A stretch of 64,000 nucleotides of DNA from an uncultured Clostridia bacterium (GCA_947627005.1 CANQUJ010000012.1:1-64000); one strand, 5' to 3'; counted from the first letter of the stretch, positions 16,339-25,639 are shown. The notes: generated from the letters alone by a model not told the origin. Numbers and translations: made by a program.

Positions 16339-16373
16339 ATAAAAAGCCCGCCCGCTTAATTTAGCGGACGGGC
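16339..16373 (-). terminator. Terminator of the long minus-strand operon
   Basis: GCCCGCCCGCT (16346-16356) pairs with AGCGGACGGGC (16363-16373) with one mismatch. On the minus strand TTTTTAT follows. It lies 15 bp behind the 90-residue protein gene. Confidence 0.8.
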
Positions 16374-16387
16374 GGAGTTTTTATCAA

Positions 16388-16660
16388 TCAGTTTCTGTGG
16401 CCGATCCAGTCGTAGGCCAAATCCAAAGCCTCGAAAAGACTCGGCTTAACGGCGGTTTTGGTTATTCTCTGCATAACCGGAACGCTCTCGTCGGTCAACA
16501 TTCTGTAAAGCTGAACCTTTGTCGCGACCTCTATCCCGCCGACTTCCTTCTTTCCGCCGAGCTGCATCATAACAACCTCCGGGTCCCCCATCGAGCCGTA
16601 GTAGAGCTCGTTGCCCTTTCTTACGAGCGGCAGGCCCTTGTATTCAAAATATTTCGCCAT
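16388..16660 (-). CDS. Conserved small protein of unknown function
   Basis: This 90-residue soluble protein begins MAKYFEYKGLPLVRKG and continues YYGSMGDPEVVMMQ. It has no signal peptide or membrane segment and no metal-binding residues. It looks like a compact alpha/beta fold. I recall similar short proteins in Oscillospiraceae but cannot assign a family or function. It lies 35 bp behind the DUF4340 gene and before the operon terminator, so it is the last gene of the Gld-type ABC cluster. GGAGGAGTTTATT provides the ribosome binding site. Position suggests a cytosolic accessory of the transporter, or merely an operon passenger. Confidence 0.75.
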   Translation of the reverse strand: MAKYFEYKGLPLVRKGNELYYGSMGDPEVVMMQLGGKKEVGGIEVATKVQLYRMLTDESVPVMQRITKTAVKPSLFEALDLAYDWIGHRN

Positions 16661-16695
16661 AATAAACTCCTCCGTTTTTTAAAGTGATTTTACGT

Positions 16696-18159
16696 TTACC
16701 AAACTTCCAAAAGCGCCTCTTTGTTCATAAACAGCTCGATGTTCTGCTTCAAAACGTTGATATATCCAATCGGCTGACTGAACGAAGTCTGCCCGTTAAG
16801 CTTTACCGCGACCCTGTTGTTTCCGAGGTCGTAGAATCCGAGGGAGTCGTCGTTGCCGTCGCTGCGGTGGAATATCATCTCGGCAATCTTTGCGTCTTCG
16901 CTCGGGTCTTCAAAGCAAAGGTCGTCTATCGGGCATTTCAGCATAAACTGATAGAGCTTTTTAAAGTCTTCTTCTTCAAATTCCTCGCCGTTGACCGTCC
17001 CGGTGAGGTATTTTTCCTCCATATTCGGCGAAAGGTCGAAGTGGAAGGCCTCTTTGTCGCCGGTAAGGTAGTTTACGTCGATATAGTCGAGGGTATAGAT
17101 ATAGTTCGCGGTCATCATCGACGAGAGAATGTCTATCGGCATAAAGGTCGCCCAAGGGACTTCACCCGATTCAAAGACGTAGATAATGTCTATCCCCTGA
17201 TAGTAGCAATAGAAGGTCGCGGGGATAGAGGTGGGCTCTCCGTTTTCGTCGAGCTGATACGCCGCGACGTTTCCGATCTTGATGTTATAAGTCTGAAGCT
17301 CGGCCTCAAGGTTTACTTCGCAGAACGGGTCGCTAAGGCCGTATTTTTCAAAGTCCTCTTCTGTCGGGTGAACCTTTTCGACGTCGTAGGCGGTAAGCCC
17401 CCAAAGGCCGTACATAATCGCGTTGGAGTTTGTAATGTCAAGATATGCGTATACCGGAGAGATCATAACCTGCGCCGAGGCCATCGAAATGTCGTCTATC
17501 GAATAGTTTTTGCTGTCGTCGATAAATTCGATGTCGTAGTCGAGGTCTTTTCTTTTGATGACCATTCGGTCAAGGGTCGGCGCGGTGTTATTGTTTGTAA
17601 GCTCGTCGGTGACCACAAGGCTGATAAAGTCTTTGTCCGCGTTGTAAAAATACCCAGAGCTGTTGATCAAAACGGTATAAACGTCCCGCGAGTCCGCAAG
17701 TCTGACGTATCTCGTTTTTCCGTCCGGCGCGTCTATCCCGAAGTATACCGAATACTTTGTGCCGTCTTTAAGCTCGATATCGCATGAAGCCTTTGGCGAA
17801 CCCTCGGCGAGGCCGTATTTTTCAAGGTCCTGCGCGTTTTCTTCGACAAGCGCCTGCGCCGTAAGCTCGGTCGCGCAGCGAACCGCCGCGCCCATGGTGG
17901 TCGAATTTTGCCTGAAGCCGTTGAACTTGTCTATAACAAAGCCGGAAACGCCGTTTCTTATGGTGTATTCGCCGGTCTCGTTTTTAATCGTCGCCGTAAG
18001 GGCGTCGTCGCGGTTATAGTTTAAAAGCTGAATGGTCTGATCCTCGGTCGTCTCCTCAACTTCTTCCTTCGGCTGGGTAAGGACCAAAACGAGCAGCACG
18101 ATCGCCATGCTTAATATAAAAATGCCGATGACGATAAGGTTTCTTATCCGCTTGCTCAT
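16696..18159 (-). CDS. DUF4340 domain membrane-anchored protein
   Basis: This 487-residue protein has one N-terminal transmembrane helix (about 8-30, NLIVIGIFILSMAIVLLVLVL), then a long exported domain made of repeated beta-rich DUF4340 units. Patterns such as TVYFGIDAPDGKTRYVRLADS and YNIKIGN recur, as in the family. DUF4340 proteins typically sit beside GldA/GldF/GldG-type ABC genes, as here; they are thought to form the outer part of that complex. The ATG overlaps the stop of the GldG-like gene by one base (TAATG), so translation is coupled. The substrate and role are unknown; gliding itself is not implied in Firmicutes. Confidence 0.88.
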   Translation of the reverse strand: MSKRIRNLIVIGIFILSMAIVLLVLVLTQPKEEVEETTEDQTIQLLNYNRDDALTATIKNETGEYTIRNGVSGFVIDKFNGFRQNSTTMGAAVRCATELTAQALVEENAQDLEKYGLAEGSPKASCDIELKDGTKYSVYFGIDAPDGKTRYVRLADSRDVYTVLINSSGYFYNADKDFISLVVTDELTNNNTAPTLDRMVIKRKDLDYDIEFIDDSKNYSIDDISMASAQVMISPVYAYLDITNSNAIMYGLWGLTAYDVEKVHPTEEDFEKYGLSDPFCEVNLEAELQTYNIKIGNVAAYQLDENGEPTSIPATFYCYYQGIDIIYVFESGEVPWATFMPIDILSSMMTANYIYTLDYIDVNYLTGDKEAFHFDLSPNMEEKYLTGTVNGEEFEEEDFKKLYQFMLKCPIDDLCFEDPSEDAKIAEMIFHRSDGNDDSLGFYDLGNNRVAVKLNGQTSFSQPIGYINVLKQNIELFMNKEALLEVW

Positions 18160-19718
18160 TATTTGTGCCTCCTTCTAAGCCAAACCGCCGTGCCGACGAT
18201 AAGTATCGCCGCGGGGATAATCAGAGAGAAGACGAGAGTAAGGGTTCTGGTCTGGGCCTCGGTGATGTCGAAGGTCCCGCCGGTAACCTCTTTCGGCTTG
18301 ATGGTTATTCCCTCGGTCTTGCCGGTGATCTCGTTTATCATGCTCAAAACAAAGTCGCCGTTGTTGAACGAGGCGGTGCTCATCAAGGTCGAGCTCAGCA
18401 TAAGATCCGAGCCGAAGGCGATAACGTGGGTAAAGGTCGAAATATGGGTGTCTTGGTTAAGCTTTTCCTGCTTTCCGACGACCACGGTATTAAAGCTTCC
18501 GCGCTCCTCGGCGTTCTCTGGCGTCCAGCCGTCGTCCTCGGTGAACATATCTTTTAAGACCGAGGTCGCGCTCGAGGCGATGACCGGCTCGCAGCTGTAA
18601 GTCGAGTCGACGTTTCCGAATCTTGCTGTGACCGGCCTCGAATCCGGGACGAATATCGGGCGGTCGAGCGAGGTCATATCCTCAAGATAGTTTTCGGTGA
18701 CTATGTCCTGAATCGTATATGTGTCAAGATTCGAGTATCTCGCAGTTGAGGTCTCATGAATGACCTTATATTCTACCGTCAGCCCGTATTTATAGAGCAG
18801 CGCGTCAAGGTTAGGGGTCTCGCCCTGCTCCGTCGAGGCGACGTATATAACGTCTTTTTCAAGCATACCTCCGCCGAATATCCAATTTTCTATCTTGTCG
18901 ATGATCTCGGTCGGATAGTCTATCTTCGGCGCGGGGATGATTATAAGGTCTATATCGTCGCTAAGCTCGTCGGCCTGAATGTCGAGGTTTTCGATAAGGT
19001 ATCCGTTGGTGTCCATAAGGTCGGTAAGGCCCGAGACGTCCGATTCGTCGCCGCCCGGATAGCTTAATACCGCGACGGTGATCGGGTTGGCGTCGGTGAC
19101 CGTCATAATGGCCGAGGTTATCGCCTGTTCTGCCGACGAAGAGCGGATAAGCCCATAGGCGTTCAGCATCGAGTGCATATAATCCGAGCCGTAGTTAGAG
19201 GTATAGGTCGACCCGAGATACGCCTCGTAGCCGTCTTCGACAACGATAATGTCGGTCAATGTTATGACCTTGACCCTGTCGTGAAGTCCGTCGTCGAGCT
19301 CGACGATAATGTCGCCGTTGTTAAGCTCTTGCGTATAGTTCGCGACGAAATCCGGGTTAGAGAGAAGGTCCATAAATTTAAGCGAGATCCCGCCGTTGTG
19401 CTGTGTATAATTCTTTAAAAGCTCCACCGTCTGGGCGGTATAGCTGCTTATCGAGCGATATTCCTCTTCGGTCGCCAAAACGGTTATCGCGACCGGGCTT
19501 TCTATCCCCTCGATATATTCCGCGGTCTCTTCCGAAACGGTGTATATGCTCCCGGAGGTAAGGTCGAGGGTTATCGGGAAGCGGTCGAAGAGCATCGTTG
19601 CGACTATGTTTATCAAAACTATCGCCGCGATGAACAAAACCGTCAGCGCGGTTGCCAGCGAGCCGTATTTTAAGCGGCGCTTGTTTGTATGAGCTTTAAC
19701 AAATTCCTTCAATTTCAT
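18159..19718 (-). CDS. GldG-type ABC transporter auxiliary protein
   Basis: This 519-residue protein belongs to the ABC_transp_aux (GldG) group. It has an N-terminal transmembrane helix (about 22-45), then LDLTSGSIYTVSEETAEYI, the strongly conserved opening of the extracytoplasmic domain, and a central alpha/beta region with DIDLIIIPAPKIDY and a Gly-rich loop at FGGGM. A C-terminal helix (about 492-512) ends in RRRHK, so both ends are anchored. It is the partner of the ATPase and permease encoded upstream. Known members take part in gliding and secretion in Bacteroidetes; the role in Clostridia is unknown. It starts 15 bp behind the permease gene. Confidence 0.9.
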   Translation of the reverse strand: MKLKEFVKAHTNKRRLKYGSLATALTVLFIAAIVLINIVATMLFDRFPITLDLTSGSIYTVSEETAEYIEGIESPVAITVLATEEEYRSISSYTAQTVELLKNYTQHNGGISLKFMDLLSNPDFVANYTQELNNGDIIVELDDGLHDRVKVITLTDIIVVEDGYEAYLGSTYTSNYGSDYMHSMLNAYGLIRSSSAEQAITSAIMTVTDANPITVAVLSYPGGDESDVSGLTDLMDTNGYLIENLDIQADELSDDIDLIIIPAPKIDYPTEIIDKIENWIFGGGMLEKDVIYVASTEQGETPNLDALLYKYGLTVEYKVIHETSTARYSNLDTYTIQDIVTENYLEDMTSLDRPIFVPDSRPVTARFGNVDSTYSCEPVIASSATSVLKDMFTEDDGWTPENAEERGSFNTVVVGKQEKLNQDTHISTFTHVIAFGSDLMLSSTLMSTASFNNGDFVLSMINEITGKTEGITIKPKEVTGGTFDITEAQTRTLTLVFSLIIPAAILIVGTAVWLRRRHK

Positions 19719-19733
19719 TTAGTCCGCACCCCC

Positions 19734-20438
19734 TTAAGACCATCTGCGGCGTTCCAGAATACGGATCGTCAGAAACAGAAAGATTATCGCCGCGCTGATA
19801 AAGAAGAGAACGTTCGAGAAGTCGAACACTCCGTAGGTAAACGGCGCGTATCGTGACGAGAACGAAAGCTCGGTGAATATCGAGGCTATCCAGTCCACCG
19901 GGATTATCTGCGCGATAGAGCCTATCAAAAACAGAACCAGCATAGCCGCAAAGCCGCCAATCGCCGCGATGACCTGGTTTTCGGTCAGCGACGACACCAT
20001 TATCCCGACCGCGATATATGCCGCGCCCAAAAGCATAAGCCCGACCGCGTTGCCGAGAACGGTAAGCCAAGAAACCACCCCGAAGAACGACGCCACGACC
20101 GCGTAAACCACCGTCATGCAAACGCCGATGCCGTAGATTATAAGCGCCGCGAAGAATTTTCCCAAAACGAGGGCCGAAAGGCTTATCGGCGCGGTCAAAA
20201 GAAGCTGATCCGTCTTCTGCCGCTTTTCTTCCGAAAGGGTTCTCATCGTCAAAATCGGTATCAGAACCAAAAGAATGTAGAACAGGCCGGAATACATTCC
20301 GGACATATCCGTCGAGCCGTATTGAAGCGAAGAAACGCTGAACAAAACGCCCGAGCCCGCAAAGAACGCCGTCAGAAAGATATATCCTATCAGCGAATCG
20401 AAATAGGCGCGTATCTCGCGCTTTAAAATCGCGGTCAT
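19734..20438 (-). CDS. ABC transporter permease (GldF-like, ABC-2 type)
   Basis: This 234-residue membrane protein has six predicted helices. The start MTAILKREIRAYFDSLIGYIF is typical of GldF-type permeases, and LIPILTMRTLSEEKRQKTDQLLLTAP is the conserved cytoplasmic elbow of the ABC-2 family that contacts the ATPase. The size matches GldF. Its ATG overlaps the end of the ATPase gene by four bases (ATGA), so the two subunits are probably translated in fixed ratio. The complex likely moves an unknown substrate across the membrane or extracts a membrane component. Confidence 0.92.
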   Translation of the reverse strand: MTAILKREIRAYFDSLIGYIFLTAFFAGSGVLFSVSSLQYGSTDMSGMYSGLFYILLVLIPILTMRTLSEEKRQKTDQLLLTAPISLSALVLGKFFAALIIYGIGVCMTVVYAVVASFFGVVSWLTVLGNAVGLMLLGAAYIAVGIMVSSLTENQVIAAIGGFAAMLVLFLIGSIAQIIPVDWIASIFTELSFSSRYAPFTYGVFDFSNVLFFISAAIIFLFLTIRILERRRWS

Positions 20439-21439
20439 GAATTATCCCCCTCTTCTTTATAGCGCTCTTCAAGGTCGTCGGCCTTGTCGGCCAAAAATTC
20501 GGTTACGCTTTCGCCCATCGTAAGCTTTAAGAAGATATCCTCAAGCGAAAGCTCGCTCGAGCGAAGGCCGAGTATATACCAGTTTCGCGACATAAGCCTT
20601 CGGTTGAGCTCGCGCCGAATGTCCGTCCCCTCTATCGCCTCGATGTTATATTCCCAAACTCCTCTTTCTCGCTGAAGGTCGGCGACCACCGAAACGACCC
20701 CCGGTATAGTCTGAACAAGCTTGATGACTTCGTCCTTCGGGCCGTCGATTCGTGCGATAAGCTTGTGGTCGGCGGTAAGCTCTCTCGAAAGATTGTCCGC
20801 CGTGTCGTCGGCGACTATTTTGCCTTGGTTGATGACCACAATCCTGTCGCAAACCGCCTGGACTTCGGAAAGTATATGCGAAGAAAGAATGACGGTGTGG
20901 TTCTTCCCGAGCTTTTTGATAAGCGTTCTAATCTCGATTATCTGCTTCGGGTCGAGCCCGACGGTCGGCTCGTCGAGTATCAAAACGTTCGGGTTGCCCA
21001 CAAGCGCCTGCGCAAGCCCGACGCGCTGTTTATACCCCTTTGAAAGATTGTTTATCCGCCGGTCGTATACGTTGTCTATCTTAACAAGCTCGCAGATCTC
21101 TTTAAGATGGGTGTTCCGCGGAAGGGTGCACCCCCTAAGCTCGTATACGAAATAAAGGTATTCCTTTACCGTCATATCGAGGTATAGCGGCGGAAATTCC
21201 GGAAGATAGCCTATCTCTTTTTTCGCGGCGATAGGGTCTTCGAGTATGTCGTGCCCGTTGATATAAGCCTCGCCCGAGGTCGACGAAAGATACCCGGTAA
21301 GAATGTTCATCGTCGTCGATTTTCCGGCGCCGTTCGGGCCCAAAAACCCGAGTATCTCGCCGTCTTGGGCTTTAAAGCTTATCCCCGCGACGGCAAGCTT
21401 GTCGCCGTAAGACTTCACCAAGTTTTTAACTTCAATCAT
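20435..21439 (-). CDS. ABC transporter ATP-binding protein (GldA-like)
   Basis: This 334-residue ATPase powers the GldF-like permease. Walker A is GPNGAGKSTT, the Q-loop region IGYLPEFPPLY, the signature LSKGYKQR, Walker B VLILDEPTVGLD and the H-loop ILSSHILSE. About 100 residues after the nucleotide-binding domain form the C-terminal extension typical of GldA and other DrrA-like ATPases. The start ATG 21439 follows GGAGGGGATAT. It lies 49 bp after gltX with no promoter or terminator seen between, so the transporter genes appear to be the tail of the large translation operon. Confidence 0.94.
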   Translation of the reverse strand: MIEVKNLVKSYGDKLAVAGISFKAQDGEILGFLGPNGAGKSTTMNILTGYLSSTSGEAYINGHDILEDPIAAKKEIGYLPEFPPLYLDMTVKEYLYFVYELRGCTLPRNTHLKEICELVKIDNVYDRRINNLSKGYKQRVGLAQALVGNPNVLILDEPTVGLDPKQIIEIRTLIKKLGKNHTVILSSHILSEVQAVCDRIVVINQGKIVADDTADNLSRELTADHKLIARIDGPKDEVIKLVQTIPGVVSVVADLQRERGVWEYNIEAIEGTDIRRELNRRLMSRNWYILGLRSSELSLEDIFLKLTMGESVTEFLADKADDLEERYKEEGDNS

Positions 21440-21488
21440 ATTTCTATATCCCCTCCGATGGGAAATTTAAAACAGGAAAAAAGGGCGC

Positions 21489-22937
21489 TTAAGCCTTAAG
21501 CTTTTCTATCGAGCGCTTCATTCTTGAAAGCGTTTCGTCCTTTCCGATAATGTCGGCGATCTCTACCGCGCCGCCCGGGGTGAACTGTTTGCCGCTTATC
21601 GCAATCCTTACCGGCCAAAGAACATATCCGTTTTTGACCCCCATCTCCGCCACAAGATTAAACAGAGAGTCGTGAACAGAGTCAAAATTCCAGTCAGTAA
21701 TATTTTCCAACACCGGCAGGGCCCTTTCAAGGGCCTCGAGGGCGGTCTCGCGGTTGGTCTTCATCTTCTTGTTTTCGTAAAGAGAAAGATCATAGTCCGG
21801 CATCTCGTCGAAGAAGTCAACCTGGTCGGGTATCTCGGATAAAACTTCCGTCCTCGGCTGCAAAAGCGCCGAGATCTTTTTAAGGTCGAAGTCTCCCTTA
21901 CAGGTCTGCCGAATATAGGGCTCGGCGTATTCCGCAAACTTTTCTGGGCTTAGCGCTCTGATGTATTCGCCGTTTATCGCCCTAAGCTTAAGCGGGTCGA
22001 AGATGGCGGGGGACTTTGAAAGCCCAGAAATGTCGAATTCTTCGACAAGCTCTTTAAGCGAGAATATCTCCCTCTCGCCCTTCGGCGACCAGCCCAAAAG
22101 CGCGATATAGTTTACGATAGCCTCGCTTAAATACCCCTTTTTGATGAAGTCCTCATACGAGGCGTCGCCGTCCCGCTTTGAAAGCTTGTGCTGCTTGTCG
22201 CGCATAATGTGCTCGACGTGGATATAAACCGGCTCTTCCCAGCCGAAAGCTTCGTATAAAAGCGTATATTTCGGCGCCGAGGCGAGATATTCGTTTCCTC
22301 TGACTACGTGGGTTATCCCCATCAAGTGGTCGTCGACTACGTTCGCGAAGTTATAGGTCGGAAGTCCGTCCGTCTTTAAAAGAATCTGGTCGTCAAGGGT
22401 GGAATTTTCAACCGTAATATCGCCGTATAAAACGTCGTGGAAGGTGGTAGTCCCCTCAAGCGGGACTTTCTGCCTTATAACATAGGGAATCCCGGCTTCG
22501 AGCTTTTGCTTTATCTCCTCCTCCGAAAGATTGCGGCAGTGCCGGTCATACATCGGGTTTACCCCCGAGGCTTCTTGAACCGCTTTTAATTCCGCAAGCC
22601 TGTCCTTGTCGCAGAAGCAATAATAAGCTCCGCCGAGCTCTACAAGCTTTTCGGCGTATTCTTTGTAAATTCCCTGTCTCTCGGTCTGAATGTAGGGCCC
22701 GTAGTTTCCGCCTACGTCCGGCCCCTCGTCCCAGTCAAGTCCGACCGCCCTGAGCGTGCGGTATATAACCTCGTTCGCGCCCTCGACATATCTCTGTCTG
22801 TCGGTGTCTTCGATACGAAGAATAAACTTTCCGCCCGCCTTTTTCGCGATGCAGTAGGTAAACAGCGCCGTCCTAAGCCCGCCTATATGAAGATACCCGG
22901 TGGGGCTCGGCGCAAATCTTGTTCTGACTTCGCTCAT
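21489..22937 (-). CDS. gltX: Glutamyl-tRNA synthetase
   Basis: This 482-residue class I synthetase charges tRNA-Glu. The HIGH motif is PTGYLHIGGLRTALF near residue 10-24, and the KMSKR motif is KLSKRDGDASYEDF near 250. The C-terminal anticodon-binding helical domain fills the rest, which is the normal bacterial length. In many Clostridia GltX also mis-charges tRNA-Gln for repair by GatCAB; this cannot be decided here. It overlaps ribF by four bases. The unusual placing of gltX after ribF, inside the infB operon, suggests shared control with translation genes. Confidence 0.96.
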   Translation of the reverse strand: MSEVRTRFAPSPTGYLHIGGLRTALFTYCIAKKAGGKFILRIEDTDRQRYVEGANEVIYRTLRAVGLDWDEGPDVGGNYGPYIQTERQGIYKEYAEKLVELGGAYYCFCDKDRLAELKAVQEASGVNPMYDRHCRNLSEEEIKQKLEAGIPYVIRQKVPLEGTTTFHDVLYGDITVENSTLDDQILLKTDGLPTYNFANVVDDHLMGITHVVRGNEYLASAPKYTLLYEAFGWEEPVYIHVEHIMRDKQHKLSKRDGDASYEDFIKKGYLSEAIVNYIALLGWSPKGEREIFSLKELVEEFDISGLSKSPAIFDPLKLRAINGEYIRALSPEKFAEYAEPYIRQTCKGDFDLKKISALLQPRTEVLSEIPDQVDFFDEMPDYDLSLYENKKMKTNRETALEALERALPVLENITDWNFDSVHDSLFNLVAEMGVKNGYVLWPVRIAISGKQFTPGGAVEIADIIGKDETLSRMKRSIEKLKA

Positions 22938-23803
22938 ATCCCGTAAAACTCCTTTGCTTTGTTTATATCTTTCGCAACGGTCTCTTTAAGCTCTTCCAAA
23001 GAGCCGAAGCGCTTTTCTTCTCTGTAAAATTCCATAAGCCCGACCTTCGCTTTCGCGCCGTAGACTTCTCCGCAGTCGGTAAGAATATGGGTCTCTATAA
23101 CTATTTTTCCGTCGCCGTGAACCGTCGGCCTTTCGCCGATATTGGTAACGCTCGGGTAAATTTCCCCCGAAATCTCCGTCTTTGAAAGATAAACGCCCTT
23201 TTTCGGCAGCGCCCTTTTTTCGTCGAAGTCTATGTTTACGGTCTTAAACCCCATCTTCGAGCCCAAGCCGTATCCGTGAGATATCTCGCCCTCAAAGCCG
23301 TATTCATACCCGAGAAGCTCGTTCGCGCGGACTATTTCCCCGCGCTCGATAAGCCCGCGTATCCTCGTCGTGCTGACGGGCTCGCCCCCGTCGTAAACCG
23401 TCGGGACTATAACAGCCGCCGCCCCCGAGGCTTCGCAGATTTTTCTAAGCTCCTCCGCTCCGGCGGCTCCGCCCTTTCCGAAGCGAAAATTTTCGCCGCA
23501 GACGACGGTTTTTGCGCAAAGCCCGCCGATAATCGTGTTTTTTATAAAATCTTCCGCCGAAATATTTTTAAATTCGGCGAAATCCCGCGAGACGACCTCG
23601 TCTATCCCCAGCCCCAAAAGCCTTTCGCGCTTTTCAAGGTCGGTGGTCAAAAGCCCCCGCGCGCCCTTTGTGTCCATCGAAAGAGAGTCGAAGGTGAAGA
23701 CTATTTTCTTTTTTCCGCGCTGATTCAAAAGGCGGTCTATCGCGCTCATATGCCCGCGGTGAAGCCCGTCGAACAGCCCCAAAAGAACCGCCGAGTCAGT
23801 CAT
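22934..23803 (-). CDS. ribF: Bifunctional riboflavin kinase / FAD synthetase
   Basis: This 289-residue enzyme converts riboflavin to FMN and then FAD. The N-terminal adenylyltransferase domain shows GLFDGLHRGH (HxGH-type nucleotide loop) and STTRIRGLIERGEI. The C-terminal kinase domain begins near YGLGSKMGFKTVNI, where the usual GRxxGFPTAN motif is altered (the Pro-Thr-Ala part is less conserved), and contains GVYLSKTEI and ETHILTDCGEVYG. It is slightly shorter than the usual 305-315 residues. It overlaps truB by eight bases and gltX by four, the common truB-ribF pairing of Firmicutes. Confidence 0.93.
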   Translation of the reverse strand: MTDSAVLLGLFDGLHRGHMSAIDRLLNQRGKKKIVFTFDSLSMDTKGARGLLTTDLEKRERLLGLGIDEVVSRDFAEFKNISAEDFIKNTIIGGLCAKTVVCGENFRFGKGGAAGAEELRKICEASGAAAVIVPTVYDGGEPVSTTRIRGLIERGEIVRANELLGYEYGFEGEISHGYGLGSKMGFKTVNIDFDEKRALPKKGVYLSKTEISGEIYPSVTNIGERPTVHGDGKIVIETHILTDCGEVYGAKAKVGLMEFYREEKRFGSLEELKETVAKDINKAKEFYGI

Positions 23804-24692
23804 TTTCAGACCCCCAAAAGCTTTTATAAACCCTTAAAGCGCCGGCTTTGATCTCTCCGAGTCCCAAAAATTCGCTCCCGCAGATTCGGTAGATTCCGTC
23901 TTCCGCCGCAAACCCGAGCGATTTTTCATCGAGAACGACCCCGCATTTAAAGCGCCTTTCCGTCCGCTCGTCAAGTTCGATCTTCGGGTAAGCCTTAAAG
24001 CAGCCTTCGACCGAAAGAACAAGCTTCTCTATCTCTTTGTTCTTCGCCGCAAGCTCGACTTCTTCAAGGGCATAACACCCCGAAATCTCAAATCCTTGGG
24101 TGTAGGTCCGTCTAAGAGAGGTCATCGCGCCGAAAGCCCCGAGCCGCTCGCCGAGGTCGTTAATGACGGTTCTGATATAAGTCCCCTTAGAACACTCGAT
24201 CTCGATCTCTCCGCTCCGCTCGGCCTCGTTATAAGCCGTAAGCCTCGCGCCGAAGATCTCAATTTCCCGCGGCTTCCGCTCGACCGTCTCACCTCTTCTT
24301 GCAATATCGTAAAGCCGGCGGCCGTTGATTTTTATCGCCGAATACATCGGCGGAAGCTGCTCTTGCTTCCCGATAAACCCCAAAAGCGCCGCCTCGACTT
24401 CTTCTTTATTCGGGCGCTTTTCGCTTTTTTCGATAATTTTCCCGGTGATATCCTGCGTGTCGGTAGAAAATCCGAGCGCAAACCCGGCGGTATAGCGCTT
24501 TTTATTGTCCGGAATAATGTCCGCCGCGCGGGTGGCCTTTCCGATAAAAACCGGCAAAACCCCGGTCGCTAAAGGGTCTAAAGTCCCCGAATGTCCGAGC
24601 CGCCTTATTTTCAAGATCCCCCTCAATTTCGCGATAACGTCGAACGAGGTGAATCCCGCCGGCTTGTCAATCGGGATAACTCCGCTTATCAT
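23796..24692 (-). CDS. truB: tRNA pseudouridine-55 synthase
   Basis: This 298-residue enzyme makes pseudouridine at position 55 of tRNAs. Motif I is IDKPAGFTSFDVIAKLR, and the catalytic Asp lies in LGHSGTLDPLATGVLPV, followed by KRYTAGFALGFSTDTQD. A PUA-like tail follows. The start is placed at ATG 24692, which overlaps the nrnA stop (ATGA), although the open frame continues 22 codons upstream with a very basic non-homologous stretch. The infB-rbfA-nrnA-truB-ribF order is the standard Firmicutes arrangement. Confidence 0.95.
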   Translation of the reverse strand: MISGVIPIDKPAGFTSFDVIAKLRGILKIRRLGHSGTLDPLATGVLPVFIGKATRAADIIPDNKKRYTAGFALGFSTDTQDITGKIIEKSEKRPNKEEVEAALLGFIGKQEQLPPMYSAIKINGRRLYDIARRGETVERKPREIEIFGARLTAYNEAERSGEIEIECSKGTYIRTVINDLGERLGAFGAMTSLRRTYTQGFEISGCYALEEVELAAKNKEIEKLVLSVEGCFKAYPKIELDERTERRFKCGVVLDEKSLGFAAEDGIYRICGSEFLGLGEIKAGALRVYKSFWGSEND

Positions 24693-25639
24693 AGATATTT
24701 TTCCGCGACGGCGATGATTTTTTCGGCGACTTCGTCGAGCTCGCCGGAAATAGAACACCCCGCCGCGCGAATGTGCCCCCCTCCGCCGAAATTCTGCGCG
24801 ATAGCGCTTGCGTCGGCGTCAAGGGTTCTTATAGATACCTTAAACAGCCTCTCGTCTTCGGGCTGCTGCTTAAGGGTTATGCCTATTCTTACCCCTTCGA
24901 CGGTAAGCGGTATCGCCGCAAAGCCGTCAAGGTCCGCCCTGTCGACCCCGAAATTGTCAATAATGTCGTTGGTGATGGCTATAAGCGCGATGCTTCCGCT
25001 GTCCGCAAACTTCATAGTCCCGATCATCTTTTGCTCCGCGAAGATTCTTCCGCGCGACTTGATCTGGAACATGCTGCGGTTTATCGCCGAGGCGTTCGCT
25101 CCGAGCTCGATAAGGTCGGCCGCCGCCCTGTGCGCCTCCGGCGAGGTGCTCTCATACATAAAGCAGCCGGTGTCGGTCGATATCCCGGTGTATAAACAGT
25201 CCGCCATAAGCGGGGTGATCTTCGCCTTTAAAGTCTTCAAAAGATCGTAGATGATAAGGCAGGCCGAGCAGCAGCCGCCGTCGATAAAGCTTTCTTTTGC
25301 AAAAAGCCTGTTCGAGGCGTGGTGGTCGATGCAGATATCGACCTTATCGGCATAGCTTTCAAGCGCCGGGCCGAGCAGTTTCGGGTCCGCGACGTCTACC
25401 GATATGACCGCCTCTTCTTCAAAGTCTTGGTTCTTGTAGTCTTTAAAAAGATAGGCGAATTTAGCGGGAAATTCCTCGGAATTTTTAACGTTGGCCATAA
25501 CGCCGACGCTTCTAAGGTAGTAGCAGAGCCCGAAGCCCGCTCCGATAGTGTCCCCGTCGGGGTGGTAGTGGGTCAAAACGGTGACGTTTCGACAGCTTTT
25601 GATCTTCTTTGCCAAAGCTTCAAGCATCTGTTCCGTCAT
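24689..25639 (-). CDS. nrnA: DHH/DHHA1 phosphoesterase, NrnA-type nanoRNase
   Basis: This 316-residue phosphoesterase removes short RNA oligonucleotides and often also converts pAp to AMP. DHH motifs are THYHPDGDTIGAG, SVDVADPKLLG, CIDHHASN and YTGISTDTGCF. The DHHA1 domain ends with the characteristic GGGGHIRAAGCSI. Length is typical. It overlaps rbfA by 20 bases and truB by four. Activity on cyclic dinucleotides or pAp cannot be separated from sequence alone; the operon position between rbfA and truB is the conserved place for nrnA in Firmicutes. Confidence 0.93.
   Translation of the reverse strand: MTEQMLEALAKKIKSCRNVTVLTHYHPDGDTIGAGFGLCYYLRSVGVMANVKNSEEFPAKFAYLFKDYKNQDFEEEAVISVDVADPKLLGPALESYADKVDICIDHHASNRLFAKESFIDGGCCSACLIIYDLLKTLKAKITPLMADCLYTGISTDTGCFMYESTSPEAHRAAADLIELGANASAINRSMFQIKSRGRIFAEQKMIGTMKFADSGSIALIAITNDIIDNFGVDRADLDGFAAIPLTVEGVRIGITLKQQPEDERLFKVSIRTLDADASAIAQNFGGGGHIRAAGCSISGELDEVAEKIIAVAEKYL

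Noticed and set aside
16684-17787. 367-codon open frame opposite the DUF4340 gene
   Set aside because: Antisense shadow without start signals; the minus-strand gene has a signal anchor and coupled start.
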